From contig JAQYVV010000003.1 of assembly GCA_030145275.1 (NCBI GenBank), positions 158,517 to 222,516 on the forward strand: a stretch of 64,000 nucleotides of DNA, written 5' to 3'. Under the pieces are notes generated by a model, which worked only from the letters and a program-made list of their open reading frames with translations, was not told the origin of the DNA and ran no database searches. This stretch comes from Desulfurivibrionaceae bacterium. Its GTDB lineage: Bacteria > Desulfobacterota > Desulfobulbia > Desulfobulbales > VMSU01. Below, piece by piece: positions 7,486-17,000 of the stretch (positions are counted from its first letter, which is position 1; the number at the start of each line of letters is the position of its first letter). Both the position numbers and the translations under genes were made by a program.

Positions 7486-8943
7486 TTATAGGGTCGGATA
7501 TTTGGGCTGCAAATCCAGCTGTTGTTCAAGGTTGTAGGCTGCCTTAAAAAGTTTTTCTTCTTCAAAATGGGATGCTTGTATCTGGAAGCCGATGGGCAGA
7601 CCTTTTGAACTGAAGCCGCATGGTACGGATATGCCCGGCAGGCCGGCCAGGTTCGTGGAAATGGTCAGGACGTCGGAAAGGTACATGCTGAGGGGGTCAG
7701 CAATTTTTTCGCCAAGCTTCCATGCTGGCCCTGGTGTGACTGGCGAGACCAGAATGTCGCATTGGCTGAATGCTTTTTGGTAATCTTCCACAATGAGGGT
7801 GCGGACCTGGGAGGCTTTTTTGTAATAGGCATCATAATAGCCGGACGATAGGGCGTAGGTGCCAATAATAATCCGGCGCTTCACCTCATCCCCAAATCCT
7901 TGGGAGCGGGTTTTGCTATACATTTCTGCTAAGGATTCGCTCTCTTTTTCTCGAAAACCGTATTTGACCCCGTCGTAGCGGGCCAGGTTGGAACTGGCCT
8001 CTGCCGGGGCAATAATATAGTAGGCTGCAACGCCATACTCAGTATGCGGCAGGGAGAGGTCAACGACCTCGCCACCCGCACCCTGCAGGAGCTTGATGCC
8101 GTTGTCCACGGCTGCCCTTACTTCGGGATCCAAGGCATCGGTAAAATACTCTTTGGGGATGCCTATTTTCATGCCTTGTAGGCCATCTGTGAGGGCAGCC
8201 GTGTAATCCGGCATCTCTTTGTTGATCGAGGTTGAATCTTTTGGGTCGTAGCCGCCAATGGCATTGAGCATAATTGCCGAGTCCCGTACATCTTTTGACA
8301 GTGGGCCGATCTGGTCGAGTGATGAGGCAAAAGCCAGGAGACCAAAGCGAGAGACCCTGCCATAGGTAGGCTTTAAGCCAACAACGCTGCAATGGGAAGC
8401 GGGTTGTCGCACCGAACCACCGGTGTCGGACCCTAAGGATGCTATGCACTCAGAGGCTGCCACAGAAGCGGCAGAGCCACCACTTGAGCCTCCGCAAATA
8501 TGTTCGAGGTTCCATGGGTTTTTGGGAATGCCAAAAGCACAATTTTCGTTTGAAGATCCCATGGCAAACTCATCCATGCTCACCTTGCCAAGAATGACTG
8601 CGCCCTGTTCTTTTAGTTTTGCAATAACGGTAGCATCGTACGGCGGCACGAATGGTTCCAGAATTTTGGAACCGCCGGTGGTTTTGAGGCCCTTGGTGCA
8701 GATAGCATCCTTGATGGATAAGGGAATGCCGCAGAGGCCGCCACCTTCCCCGGCTGCAATCTTCTCATCTGCTCGTTTTGCGGCCAGCTGCGCATTTTCG
8801 CGATCCAGGGTAATATAGGCAGAAATTTTCCCTTCCACCTGATCAATACGATCAAAAACCGCAGCAGTAAGCTCAACAGATGAAATATCACCTTCTGTAA
8901 GCATTTTCTCTAAAGAATGAATTGGTAAATTATATAACTCCAT
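7486..8943 (-). CDS. gatA: Glutamyl-tRNA(Gln)/aspartyl-tRNA(Asn) amidotransferase subunit A
   Basis: Amidase subunit of GatCAB, which makes Gln-tRNA(Gln) and/or Asn-tRNA(Asn) by transamidation. The amidase signature is intact: the Lys in GIPLSIKDAI, and GGSSGGSAASVAA with the Ser-cisSer-Lys triad, followed by GSDTGGSVRQPA. Length is 485 residues from the ATG at 8943, which has AGAGGA a few bases upstream and gives the usual MELYNLPIHSL beginning. A GTG at 8976 would add 11 residues and has no ribosome site. It lies 24 bp before hisC. The partner gatC is 265 bp upstream across a repeat-like spacer. gatB is not in the window. Confidence 0.95.
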   Translation of the reverse strand: MELYNLPIHSLEKMLTEGDISSVELTAAVFDRIDQVEGKISAYITLDRENAQLAAKRADEKIAAGEGGGLCGIPLSIKDAICTKGLKTTGGSKILEPFVPPYDATVIAKLKEQGAVILGKVSMDEFAMGSSNENCAFGIPKNPWNLEHICGGSSGGSAASVAASECIASLGSDTGGSVRQPASHCSVVGLKPTYGRVSRFGLLAFASSLDQIGPLSKDVRDSAIMLNAIGGYDPKDSTSINKEMPDYTAALTDGLQGMKIGIPKEYFTDALDPEVRAAVDNGIKLLQGAGGEVVDLSLPHTEYGVAAYYIIAPAEASSNLARYDGVKYGFREKESESLAEMYSKTRSQGFGDEVKRRIIIGTYALSSGYYDAYYKKASQVRTLIVEDYQKAFSQCDILVSPVTPGPAWKLGEKIADPLSMYLSDVLTISTNLAGLPGISVPCGFSSKGLPIGFQIQASHFEEEKLFKAAYNLEQQLDLQPKYPTL

Positions 8944-9208
8944 CAGGTCCTCTTGTGTGCAAAGCTTGTTTGGCACGTTTGCAGCTATAATTATCAGTTA
9001 GTTATTAACAGTTGATTATTGACAATTTGTTTTGAATATGTGACGCCTGTGTTTCCTAACCGACTGGAATAATAATCAATAATCAATGGCTAATTGTCAA
9101 TTGGCACGAGTCTCAGGTAATGTGCAGTCCTAGCACCAAGTTCCTGGTCCCAAAACTATACAATATCGAATATAAGTAATTCGAAAAGTTGGGACCAACA
9201 CATAGAAT
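8944..9208. other. gatC-gatA spacer with AT-rich inverted repeats
   Basis: A 265-bp gap between two subunit genes that are normally adjacent. It holds near-inverted sequences AACAGTTGATTATTGACAAT (9009) and AATAATCAATAATCAATGGC (9071), plus AATTGTCAATTGG, which can fold back on the first. No reading frame of note. It may be a decayed insertion that split the operon. Confidence 0.4.
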
Positions 9209-9493
9209 TTAAATGACTTTTGGTACTACAAATGCCTCGCCGTTTTGGAGCGGCCCATTTTTCAAGGCCTCTTCCCGGGGCAGGGATTCGGTAACGATGT
9301 CCTCTCGAAAGGCATTGTAAATTGACAGGGCATGGGTTGTCGGCTTAACTCCTTCTGTCTCAATTTCGCTAAGTTTATCCACATATCCCAGGATTCCGTC
9401 CAACTGCCCGGCCATACTTTCTATTTCGGCACTGCTCAATTCCAGGCGTGCAAGTTTAGCAACATGCCTGATCTCGTCATGACTTATTTTCAT
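9209..9493 (-). CDS. gatC: Glutamyl-tRNA(Gln)/aspartyl-tRNA(Asn) amidotransferase subunit C
   Basis: Small GatC subunit (94 residues) that wraps around GatA and stabilises GatCAB. The family pattern is complete: MKISHDEIRHVAKLARLELS, then a helix MAGQLDGILGYVDKLSEIETEGV and the C-terminal REDIV-ESLPREEALKN-P segment ending in VVPKVI. The ATG at 9493 has AAAGGACA upstream and lies one base after the stop of the REC/HD-GYP gene, suggesting co-transcription with that regulator, an unusual partner. Confidence 0.93.
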   Translation of the reverse strand: MKISHDEIRHVAKLARLELSSAEIESMAGQLDGILGYVDKLSEIETEGVKPTTHALSIYNAFREDIVTESLPREEALKNGPLQNGEAFVVPKVI

Positions 9494-9494
9494 T

Positions 9495-10547
9495 TTATGT
9501 CCTTTCCGAAGGGTCTTTTAATACATGGATAAAATGTTTGACAATCTCAGGGTCAAATTGACTCCCTGAACAGCGGATGAGTTCGTTGATTGCTTCATCC
9601 ATGCTTTTGTTGATTTTATAACTCCTTTTGGAGGTCATGGCATCGTAGCTGTCTGCGACTATGAGGATTTTGGTTAAAATGTCCAGATCCTTGCCACTTC
9701 TACTTTCCGGATACCCGGTCCCGTCCATCCGTTCATGGTGGTATTTAATAATTTCCGCCTCTTTTTTCAGGAATTTCAAAGGGGAAACAATAGCAAAACC
9801 TATTTCCGGATGTCTTTTGACATTACTCCACTCCTCTGAGGTTAGGGGACCAGGTTTCTGAATGCAGCTAACATCTATGACCAGCTTACCGATGTCGTGT
9901 ATTTGGCAGGCTCTGGCCAGGGTTTGCAAGTCTTCGTCGGGAAGATTGAGAGCCCTGCCAATCATTTGACTGTAATTGGTCACCCTTTTTGTGTGTCCTG
10001 CTGTGTACAGGTCCTTTTCCTCTAGGGCAACTTGCAGGGTGGTTATCATGTTCAGAGTTGTTTCTTCCAGCTGATGACTGTAATTGTCCAGAAGGATATT
10101 TTTATTCCTGATATCTTCTGTTTTTCTCTCGACTTCAATCTGTAGATTTTCTTCAAACGCCTTGCTCATAAGAACATACATGCGTTTTTCGATAGCCCGT
10201 TTAATTTTTATGGAGAAAATTTCCAGGTCATTAATTGGCTTGGTGAGAAAATCATAGGCGCCAAGATTTATGGCCTGCACTGCGTAGTCCATGGAACCAG
10301 CGCCAGTCAGAAAAATAACGGGAATGTCATATCCGAGTTCGTTGAGTTTTTCCAGGGTCTGAAAGCCATCCATGCCCGGCATGTTAATATCAAGGATGAT
10401 CGTGCTGAAGGTATTGTCAACGGCGTCGATTACCTCTTGCCCGTCTGAGACGGCAGTCACCTCATGACCGAAAATCTCAAGGATTTTGTGGACGGCTTCC
10501 CGGACAAACTGATCATCATCTGCAATAAGTATTTTTGTTTCTGACAT
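9495..10547 (-). CDS. Response regulator with HD-GYP output domain
   Basis: Two-domain regulator of 350 residues. The REC domain (about 4-120) has the acidic pair ADDD, phospho-acceptor D in LDINMPGMDG, T in FLTGAG and K in LTKPI. A linker helix (about 125-175) leads to an HD-GYP domain (about 180-345) with HTKRV, the HD metal pair in IHDIGKL, HPEIG, YHHERMDGTGYP and DSYDAMTS. HD-GYP proteins hydrolyse cyclic-di-GMP; all expected motif residues are present. I start at the ATG at 10547; a longer form from 10583 would overlap the upstream gene. No histidine kinase is adjacent. The two PilZ proteins in the window are possible downstream readers of the same signal. Confidence 0.92.
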   Translation of the reverse strand: MSETKILIADDDQFVREAVHKILEIFGHEVTAVSDGQEVIDAVDNTFSTIILDINMPGMDGFQTLEKLNELGYDIPVIFLTGAGSMDYAVQAINLGAYDFLTKPINDLEIFSIKIKRAIEKRMYVLMSKAFEENLQIEVERKTEDIRNKNILLDNYSHQLEETTLNMITTLQVALEEKDLYTAGHTKRVTNYSQMIGRALNLPDEDLQTLARACQIHDIGKLVIDVSCIQKPGPLTSEEWSNVKRHPEIGFAIVSPLKFLKKEAEIIKYHHERMDGTGYPESRSGKDLDILTKILIVADSYDAMTSKRSYKINKSMDEAINELIRCSGSQFDPEIVKHFIHVLKDPSERT

Positions 10548-10557
10548 AGTCGTTACT

Positions 10558-11601
10558 CTATATCTTCCAGAACCGTTTTGCAATATCTCCGGCCTCTTCG
10601 AGGCCAGGAACGGGCACGGAAGTGGTGGTTAAATCCAGAACATCCTTATCGTTTAGTTGACTGTGGCCCAGCATTTCCGCTAAAACGGCAAGGGTTCCTT
10701 CTCTTAGACCGTTTAAATCGTATCCCCCTTCCAAGGAAGCCAAAAATCGTCCCTGGCAGAGTTCCAAGGCAAGATCAAGCAAGACCTTGGTCATATAGGA
10801 AAAGCCTTTTGGGGTCACTCTCATTCCGCCGAGAGGATCATTTTGATGAGTGTCGAAACCGGCGGAAAGTATGATAAGCTGGGGCTTATACTCACGGGCA
10901 ATCGGGCTCAGGTACTGGTTAAATATGGTGGCAAAAGCATGGTCTCCCTGGCCGGCAAGCATGGGCATGTTGACCGTGTATCCCTCTCCAGCCCCTGTAC
11001 CGACTTCATAGGCGGCTCCGGTACCGGGGTAATAAGGATACTGGTGGGTGGAAAAGTACAAAACCTTATCTGTATCATAAAAAGAGTTTTGGGTCCCATT
11101 GCCGTGGTGCAGATCCCAATCGACGATGAGAATTCTTTCAAGGTTCAGTTTTTGTATGGCGTACTGGGCCGCAATTGCAACATTGTTAAAGAGACAAAAA
11201 CCCATGGCCCGGTCATTTTCGGCATGATGCCCGGGAGGACGGACGAGGCAGAAACCGTTGTCGATTTCGCCTGCTAACACCATTTTCGTACAGTCGACTA
11301 CGGCGCCTGCGGCAAGGCATGCGGCATCAAATGAGAGGGGCGAGGTCTGGGTGTCAGGATCCAGGCTTACCTGGTCTTTGCCGGCAGTTGCTGCTACACG
11401 CTCGACGTATTTCTTGCTATGATTGAGGCAGAGAGTCTCCTGGGAAGCGGCAGAAAATTCGGGGTATATTAGTTGCTTGCCGATGGCTTCTGTTGCCAGG
11501 GCATCATAAATAGTTAGCAGGCGGCTGGCCGATTCAACATGACTGAAACCAGCCATGTGTTCCAGAAAAAGGGCATCTTTAAAAACGGCTGTTTTTTTCA
11601 T
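10558..11601 (-). CDS. Histone-deacetylase-family (AcuC/HDAC-like) zinc hydrolase
   Basis: Arginase/deacetylase fold protein of 347 residues. Seen: RPPGHHAENDRAMGFCLFNN with the paired catalytic His, the zinc ligands in VDWDLHHGNGTQ (D, H) and the later Asp in ILSAGFDTHQNDPLGG, then LEGGYDLNGL. Bacterial members deacetylate small amides, polyamines or protein lysines; the substrate cannot be told from sequence. The ATG at 11601 has AGGAT upstream. It lies 10 bp before the REC/HD-GYP gene, so the two are probably in one transcript. Acetylpolyamine hydrolase activity is worth considering because of the polyamine island 37 kb away, but that is only a guess. Confidence 0.9.
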   Translation of the reverse strand: MKKTAVFKDALFLEHMAGFSHVESASRLLTIYDALATEAIGKQLIYPEFSAASQETLCLNHSKKYVERVAATAGKDQVSLDPDTQTSPLSFDAACLAAGAVVDCTKMVLAGEIDNGFCLVRPPGHHAENDRAMGFCLFNNVAIAAQYAIQKLNLERILIVDWDLHHGNGTQNSFYDTDKVLYFSTHQYPYYPGTGAAYEVGTGAGEGYTVNMPMLAGQGDHAFATIFNQYLSPIAREYKPQLIILSAGFDTHQNDPLGGMRVTPKGFSYMTKVLLDLALELCQGRFLASLEGGYDLNGLREGTLAVLAEMLGHSQLNDKDVLDLTTTSVPVPGLEEAGDIAKRFWKI

Positions 11602-11617
11602 GGTTCTTTATCCTAAT

Positions 11618-11769
11618 GTAACTATTCAGGTAGGGCCAAAAACTGGGCACAACCACCGAATTGTAACTTTTTAGATGTGCCCCAGGTGTGTGTGAACAGG
11701 ACTTTCAGCTATACATCAGTATGCTGGAAGGCCTGTTCGCGCGCAGATGGGGTGCAGCTGAACAGTTAC
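11618..11769. repeat. Family-B repeat element, 152 bp
   Basis: Begins GTAACTATTCAGGT and ends GCAGCTGAACAGTTAC, the inverted match. Inside are a hairpin-forming stretch and the sequence CACCGAATTGTAACT, which recurs near 32842. The right end supplies the TAA stop (11766-11768) of the MTHFS gene. Confidence 0.8.
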
Positions 11770-12353
11770 ATCCTAATGATCCTTTCTTCCGTAACCAGAT
11801 AGTCAAGGGGCTGGTCGTGGTCCATTACCGGGACCTGATCGACAATCTGTAGCTCAAAGGCAAGTCCAATGCGCAGGGCATTTGGAGCACTTTGGGCCAG
11901 AAAACGGTCATAGTAGCCGCCGCCATATCCCAGCCTTCCACCTTTGAGGTCAAAAACACTGCCTGGAAGCAGAACTACATCGATGGAGCCGGGATCACTT
12001 TTTTTAGTTTGTGCAACAATGGGCTCTGGGATTGAGCAGTAACCCGGAGCAAGATCTTTACAAGGGTCGGTAATTTCGTATGCTTCAAGACCTTTTCCGG
12101 GGATGGTTAAAGGTACGCAAACTTTGTGTCCCTGTGAAAGCCGTTCTTTGATGATCTCCTGCGTTGCAAGTTCACTCCGGTAACTAACATAGCAGAAAAG
12201 ATTGTCTGCCTGTTGAAACTCTTCTACCCGGAGCAGAAGTTTATGGGCGTTTCTGCTTTTGATCTTCAGATCGACTGGCTGTTGCTTGCCGCGCGCCGAT
12301 AGAACCAGTTTTCTTAGCTTGGTTCGCTTTTCCTTGATATTTTTTTCGATCAT
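11766..12353 (-). CDS. 5-formyltetrahydrofolate cyclo-ligase (MTHFS)
   Basis: ATP-dependent conversion of 5-formyl-THF to 5,10-methenyl-THF in the cytosol. The signature RLGYGGGYYDRFLA near residue 140 and the N-terminal KEKRTKLRKLVLSARG are present; about 195 residues is normal. Start chosen as the ATG at 12353 (MIEKNIKEK); the TTG at 12359 is the alternative and neither has a strong ribosome site. The stop codon lies inside the end of a family-B repeat, so the last residues may have been altered by its arrival. The upstream 800 bp is repeat-filled. Confidence 0.9.
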   Translation of the reverse strand: MIEKNIKEKRTKLRKLVLSARGKQQPVDLKIKSRNAHKLLLRVEEFQQADNLFCYVSYRSELATQEIIKERLSQGHKVCVPLTIPGKGLEAYEITDPCKDLAPGYCSIPEPIVAQTKKSDPGSIDVVLLPGSVFDLKGGRLGYGGGYYDRFLAQSAPNALRIGLAFELQIVDQVPVMDHDQPLDYLVTEERIIRM

Positions 12354-12381
12354 TTCCAAAATGCAGGTGGCGTTATGTCTA

Positions 12382-12561
12382 AGGGCTCGCGCAAAAATAA
12401 TTTCACATTTTGAGGCGCAACTGCAACATATCTTAAGCCGATTTTCAAGCGCGAAATCCTCAACGTAGCCCTGCTACGTCTGCGGTTTCACTCAATCAAA
12501 TCGACTTAATCTATGTCACATTTACACCTCAATTCTGCGAAGTTATTTATGAGCGAACCCT
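12382..12561. repeat. Long imperfect palindrome, about 180 bp
   Basis: AGGGCTCGC at 12382 pairs with GCGAACCCT ending at 12561. Matching continues inward through most of both arms (for example AATAATTTC against GAAGTTATT, and ATCTTAAGCCGATTT against AAATCGACTTAAT) to a central CGTAG-CCCTG-CTACG hairpin near 12471. Arms have many mismatches, as in an old foldback element. No coding capacity. Confidence 0.7.
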
Positions 12562-12627
12562 AAGTCCGAGAGACTACTTTGGGTATAAATTACAGAGATT
12601 GTCAAATATAACCTCCGAGAGGATACA

Positions 12628-13018
12628 CTAATCCGGATAAACCGGAAATAAGTGCCTTAACAGTGGTCTGCAACATATTGGGATCATTGTTCTTTTTTTA
12701 GTGCCTTAGCACTGAATTTCTGCCACTCAGTTCAGTACCCACTCGGAGTCTGACGCTTACCTGTGGGGTGTTGGAATGCTCGAAGTCTTCGCTTATCCGA
12801 AGTCTTCGCTTATCCGAAGTCTTCGCTTATCTGTTTTTTGGTTAGCGATCAATTAAGTACACCCAAGATTGCATACCCCCTGAGTCCGTAAGCGTTTCAG
12901 GGGCACCCTGATGTGCGTGAATCCCCCCTGTATATCAAGGGTTTCGATCACGTGTAGCGGGGTGTTCATGGAGCGCTTACGTTTTTTGTAACAGGATTTC
13001 AGTTATAAGGCACTAAAT
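12628..13018. repeat. Composite family-A repeat block
   Basis: Left part begins CTAATCCGGATAAACCGGAA and runs to TTAGTGCCTTAGCAC (12698-12712), a near-complete family-A unit in reverse orientation. It continues through CACTCAGTTCAGTACCC, three tandem copies of CGAAGTCTTCGCTTATC, then a segment (about 12840-12985) matching 35035-35160 in inverted orientation, and ends ATAAGGCACTAAA. It looks like nested or recombined copies. Confidence 0.7.
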
Positions 13019-13172
13019 GTATGCGAAAATCTCAGATACACTTTATAATATACATTTTACTATCTGTCTATATTGAGCAATGAGATGATTCGCTCTTGCG
13101 GGGAGAGGGGAATCCCCCCTCCATTTTGTTAGATTGTGCCGGTTCCGATCGGAAGGGAGTGATAAAAGAACA

Positions 13173-13997
13173 ATGCCTGAATTACCCGAAGTGGAAGTGA
13201 TCATGCGAGGAATTGCGCCTCATCTGGAGGGGCAAACAATAGAGGTAATTTCTTTCTCCGGCCTTAAGCTTCGCTTGCCAGTTCCCAGGTTGAAACTAAA
13301 AAATCTGATTTCTGGGGCCAAGGTCTGTGAAGTAGGCAGGCGGGCCAAATATGGAACGGTTTTTATGGATAATGGCGCTCTAATGCTTATTCATTTGGGG
13401 ATGACTGGGAAATTGGGGCTTTTCCCGGCCAAAAGCAGAAAGGTAAAGCATGATCATCTCTGTTTTGCCTTGGGAAATAGTACCGAAGTGCGCTTTAATG
13501 ATGTGCGCAGGTTTGGATCCATTCAGGTTTTTGCTGCAAATGATCCTGAAAAAGAGAAATTCTTCGGGGCCTTAGGGCCGGAACCTTTTACTGACGAATT
13601 TTCCGCCGGCTATCTTGAGAAATTGGCTAAAGGTAGAAAGCGGCCTGTCAAAAATTTTCTGATGGATGGCAGAGTGGTGGCTGGAATTGGCAATATTTAC
13701 GCCAGTGAAATTCTTTTTGCCGCCGGAGTTGCTCCACTCAAGGAAGTTGGTTCTATCTCCCTTCATGTCTGGAAAAAAATTATTACAGAAACCCGGGAAA
13801 TACTTGCACGAGCGATTAAGGCGGGCGGAAGCACGATCTCTGATTTTGTTAACAGCAGCGGTGAGAAGGGATATTTCCAACTGAGCCTGAATGTATACGG
13901 GCGCGGGGGGAAGGAGTGCCCAAAATGCGGCAAAAGCATAATAAAGGCGGTTCAGGCTGGGCGAGCGACATTCTTTTGTGGTAAATGTCAGAAATGA
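13173..13997 (+). CDS. mutM: Formamidopyrimidine-DNA glycosylase (Fpg/MutM)
   Basis: Bifunctional glycosylase/AP lyase that removes 8-oxoguanine and formamidopyrimidines. The protein must begin MPELPEVEV because the N-terminal Pro is the catalytic nucleophile and Glu follows; this fixes the start at the ATG at 13173, with GGGAG upstream, not further 5'. Other motifs: RRAKYG (DNA-contacting Lys), HLGMTGKL, VRFNDVRRFG, GIGNIYASEIL, and the C-terminal zinc finger CPKCG...CGKCQ (four Cys). 274 residues, complete. It is convergent with the histidine kinase gene, 11 bp away. Confidence 0.96.
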   Translation: MPELPEVEVIMRGIAPHLEGQTIEVISFSGLKLRLPVPRLKLKNLISGAKVCEVGRRAKYGTVFMDNGALMLIHLGMTGKLGLFPAKSRKVKHDHLCFALGNSTEVRFNDVRRFGSIQVFAANDPEKEKFFGALGPEPFTDEFSAGYLEKLAKGRKRPVKNFLMDGRVVAGIGNIYASEILFAAGVAPLKEVGSISLHVWKKIITETREILARAIKAGGSTISDFVNSSGEKGYFQLSLNVYGRGGKECPKCGKSIIKAVQAGRATFFCGKCQK

Positions 13998-14008
13998 TAA
14001 ATTAACTG

Positions 14009-17000
14009 TCAACTGTCAGAAGCATCAGCAAACTTTGCGATTGTTTCCCAGAGAAGATCTATCTGGATAGGTTTTGAAACAATAGCATCACCGCCCGCTT
14101 CCAAAAAAACTTTGGAATTTTTTTCAACGTCCGTTCCTGTCACTGCAATAATCGGCACTTTGTGGCCCGTTGTCTCTTCTGCTTTTCTGATAAACTTGGT
14201 GGCTTCAATCCCATTGAGCAGAGGCATCTGCATGTCCATCAGGATCAGGTCAAAAGGATTTTCTTCTTTATAAAGTTCTATGGCTTCCTTGCCGTTGACA
14301 GCCAGGGTGACAAGAAAGCCTTTGTCTTCGAGAAGGGCCGTTGCCAGGGCTTGATTTATGGGATCATCTTCAGCCAGCAGGACGCGTTTACCTGATGTCT
14401 TAGCGCCTCTATCATCTTGTTTATCTTCAGAGACAGGGTGCCGTGTTGTTTTTACAGGCCCAGTCGGGCGGGGCTTTTCTGTATTGGGGTTATCCTCGTA
14501 AAACTTCGTTGTCTCAATGTCATTTGAGGCAGCTGGCATAGTTATTTTGACAGTTGTTCCGGCAGCAGGAGATGAGGTCATGGTGATATCTCCATTCATG
14601 GTCTGGGCCATAAGTTTGGCACTGTAAGTTCCAAGACCGGTACCCTGATTTTTACCTGAGGTTACGTATTTTTCAAAAAATTTGTTATGAATTGCGGCCG
14701 GGACTTGGCCCTGATTGTGAATCTGAATCTCGGGTTGGGTTGAATTGTCAAGGTGTATGCTGATTGGTTGGGCCCAGGGGGACGACTCCACTGCGTTTTT
14801 GAGTAGATTTGCCAGCATACTGTAGCAGAGTAGTTCTTCCCCTTGGACCAAGAAGGAGTACGTGCTGCCAGTCGGGGTACCGTTGAGGAAAACCTTTAGC
14901 TCACATTGGTTTTCCTGCATCTCGGACCAGAGTGCCTCGGTTATTTTAGTGAATATATTGAACAGGTCCACAGGAGCAGGGTTGTATAAGTAGGTGCCTT
15001 CCTCCATTTTATATAAGTCAAGGGAGCTGTTTAACATAGTCAGTAACTTGTAGCCTGCATCTTCAATGAGTTCGAGGCGTTCGGCCTGTTTGTCTGAGAG
15101 ATTTTTTTCTTGTTTGATGAGATGGGGTAGATTGATAATGCCGTTTAGCGGGGTTTTCATGTCATGCCTGGACATTCGGGTCATATCTTCCCGTAGTTCT
15201 TCAATCTCTTTTTGTTTGGAGATATCCCGGTCATAAATCAGGATACCGGTGAATAATCCTGCTTTATCTCGAATGGTTGAGGCTTTACGCCAGACGGTTA
15301 TAATATTGCCATCCGGTGTTTTTAGTTGAACCTCGCCTTCCATTTGCTCAATTTCCTGAATTTTTTTAAAATTGAGCAAGCAGCTTTCCGTGGATTCAGA
15401 GGTGTTGAAACTGGTAAAATGGTTTCCAATGAGTTCAGGCCTTGCTCTTTTGTAGACAGAGGCCAAAGATTGGTTGCAGTCTATAATAACACCCTGATCG
15501 TTCAGAACGGCAATTCCATCGGGGGCTGAATCAAATAGGCGGCGATAGCGTTGTTCACTGGTTTTAAGCAGTTCCGCGTTCTTTTTTGCATGGGTTATGT
15601 CACGAAAGTCTTCTATTATGCCAATAAGGTCCCCATTTATATCATGAAAGGGTTTTGCAATAAGATGACAGATAATCATGCTGCCGTCGGCCCGTTTCTT
15701 CTCTGTCTCTATTTCAATGCGGCTATTATTTCTGATCACTGCGGCCATGGCACATTTTTTTGTGCCGCAGGTTTTGTCGGGGAAGATATCATAACAATTT
15801 TTGCCGACCAGGTTTTGAGGCTTAAAACCCAGCATCTTAAAGAAAGTATCGTTGACCCGTATTATTTTATGTTTGAGACTTATGACCATCATGCCCCCGG
15901 CAGCTGTGTTAAAGATCTGGTCAAGTTCAAGGTGGGAACGTTTGATCTGCCGTTCAACTATTTGGCGCAGTTCTATCTCACTATCTCTGGTTAAGATCAT
16001 CTGGTGGAGATCGTCGGACATCTGCTTGAAAGAGCGCCCCAGGTCTCCTGTTTCATCTTTGGAGTCGGTCTCTATATCTTGGCCCCACTCTCCTTTGGCA
16101 AGACGCTGGGCAACGTGGGACAGTTTTAGGATAGGCTTTGAGATACTCCTGGCAATAGCCGCCGAGAGGAGAAGGCCGAGCAGGATAACGATGCCGATTA
16201 TGGTGCCAAACAGATTTTTCATCTTGTTTGGAACTGTCATAAATTGATCATAAGGTAGAGTTGCGGCAACAATAAGGTTGCTTCCTGTAACGGGAGCGTA
16301 GGCGCTAAAACCGTCTATTCCATGCCGGGTATCGCGCTGGAACAGGGTGGATTCTAGGGAAGATGCGCCATCTTGCAATTCTAGGGGCAGATTTACTTTT
16401 GTGAGGATAAGTTCCGGGTTGGCATGGGCGATGGTGGTCCCTTGCAAGTCGTAGAGTGCCAGAAAACCGCTTCCTTCAAAATGGAAGGATGAAAAGGTCG
16501 CAAAATGTTGCTTTAGCGAATGGACGGGAATCTGGGCCGAAATAATCCCGGCAAACTCTCCAAAAAGTTGGTTGTGGATGGTAAATTCCAGGTAGGGTGG
16601 AGGCTGTTGTTTGCTGTCCGAGTGTATAGCTGGGCTGACAACTTGAAAGATTACTTGGTTCGGGTTATCAAGAGCCTTTTTGATATTTGTGGACATATTT
16701 CGTTCACCGGCAACCGTTTTTCCAGAAACCAGCTTGACCTCTTCAAAACCCTCCTCATTGATATAGGCAATGACGGGAAATTGGTCGGCAAAGGAACTTA
16801 AATATTGCCTGATGGGGCCGACATTAAAAGAGATAGAGTAAAATTCGACAGCTTCTGATTGTGAGATGAGGGTAATCTGGTCTTTAGAATCAGCAATCAG
16901 GTGCTCAAGGTTTCCGGCCCAGGTTAGGGCAATATACTCACACTTTTCCTGCTCCGTACTTGTAAGATAGGGGTAAATGATGAAAAAGGATGCTGCCCCA

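Larger units (their letters stand above)
12354..13172. other. Repeat-rich spacer upstream of mutM
   Basis: About 820 bases without a gene. From left: a 180-bp palindrome (12382-12561), about 65 bp without feature, a composite family-A block (12628-13018) that contains three tandem 17-bp copies of CGAAGTCTTCGCTTATC (12781-12831) and a segment shared in inverted form with 35035-35160, and then an AT-rich stretch (13020-13130) that presumably holds the mutM promoter. I cannot point to a convincing -35/-10 pair. Confidence 0.55.

Noticed and set aside
12354..12640. 6S RNA gene, which in many bacteria lies beside the MTHFS gene
   Set aside because: The spacer is explained by a palindromic repeat; I see no bulged 6S-like hairpin with conserved central bubble.
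12781..12831. Three tandem copies of a 17-bp unit (CGAAGTCTTCGCTTATC) that could suggest a CRISPR or iteron array
   Set aside because: Copies are directly adjacent with no spacers, and the unit is the core of the surrounding family-A repeat. There are no cas or replication genes nearby.
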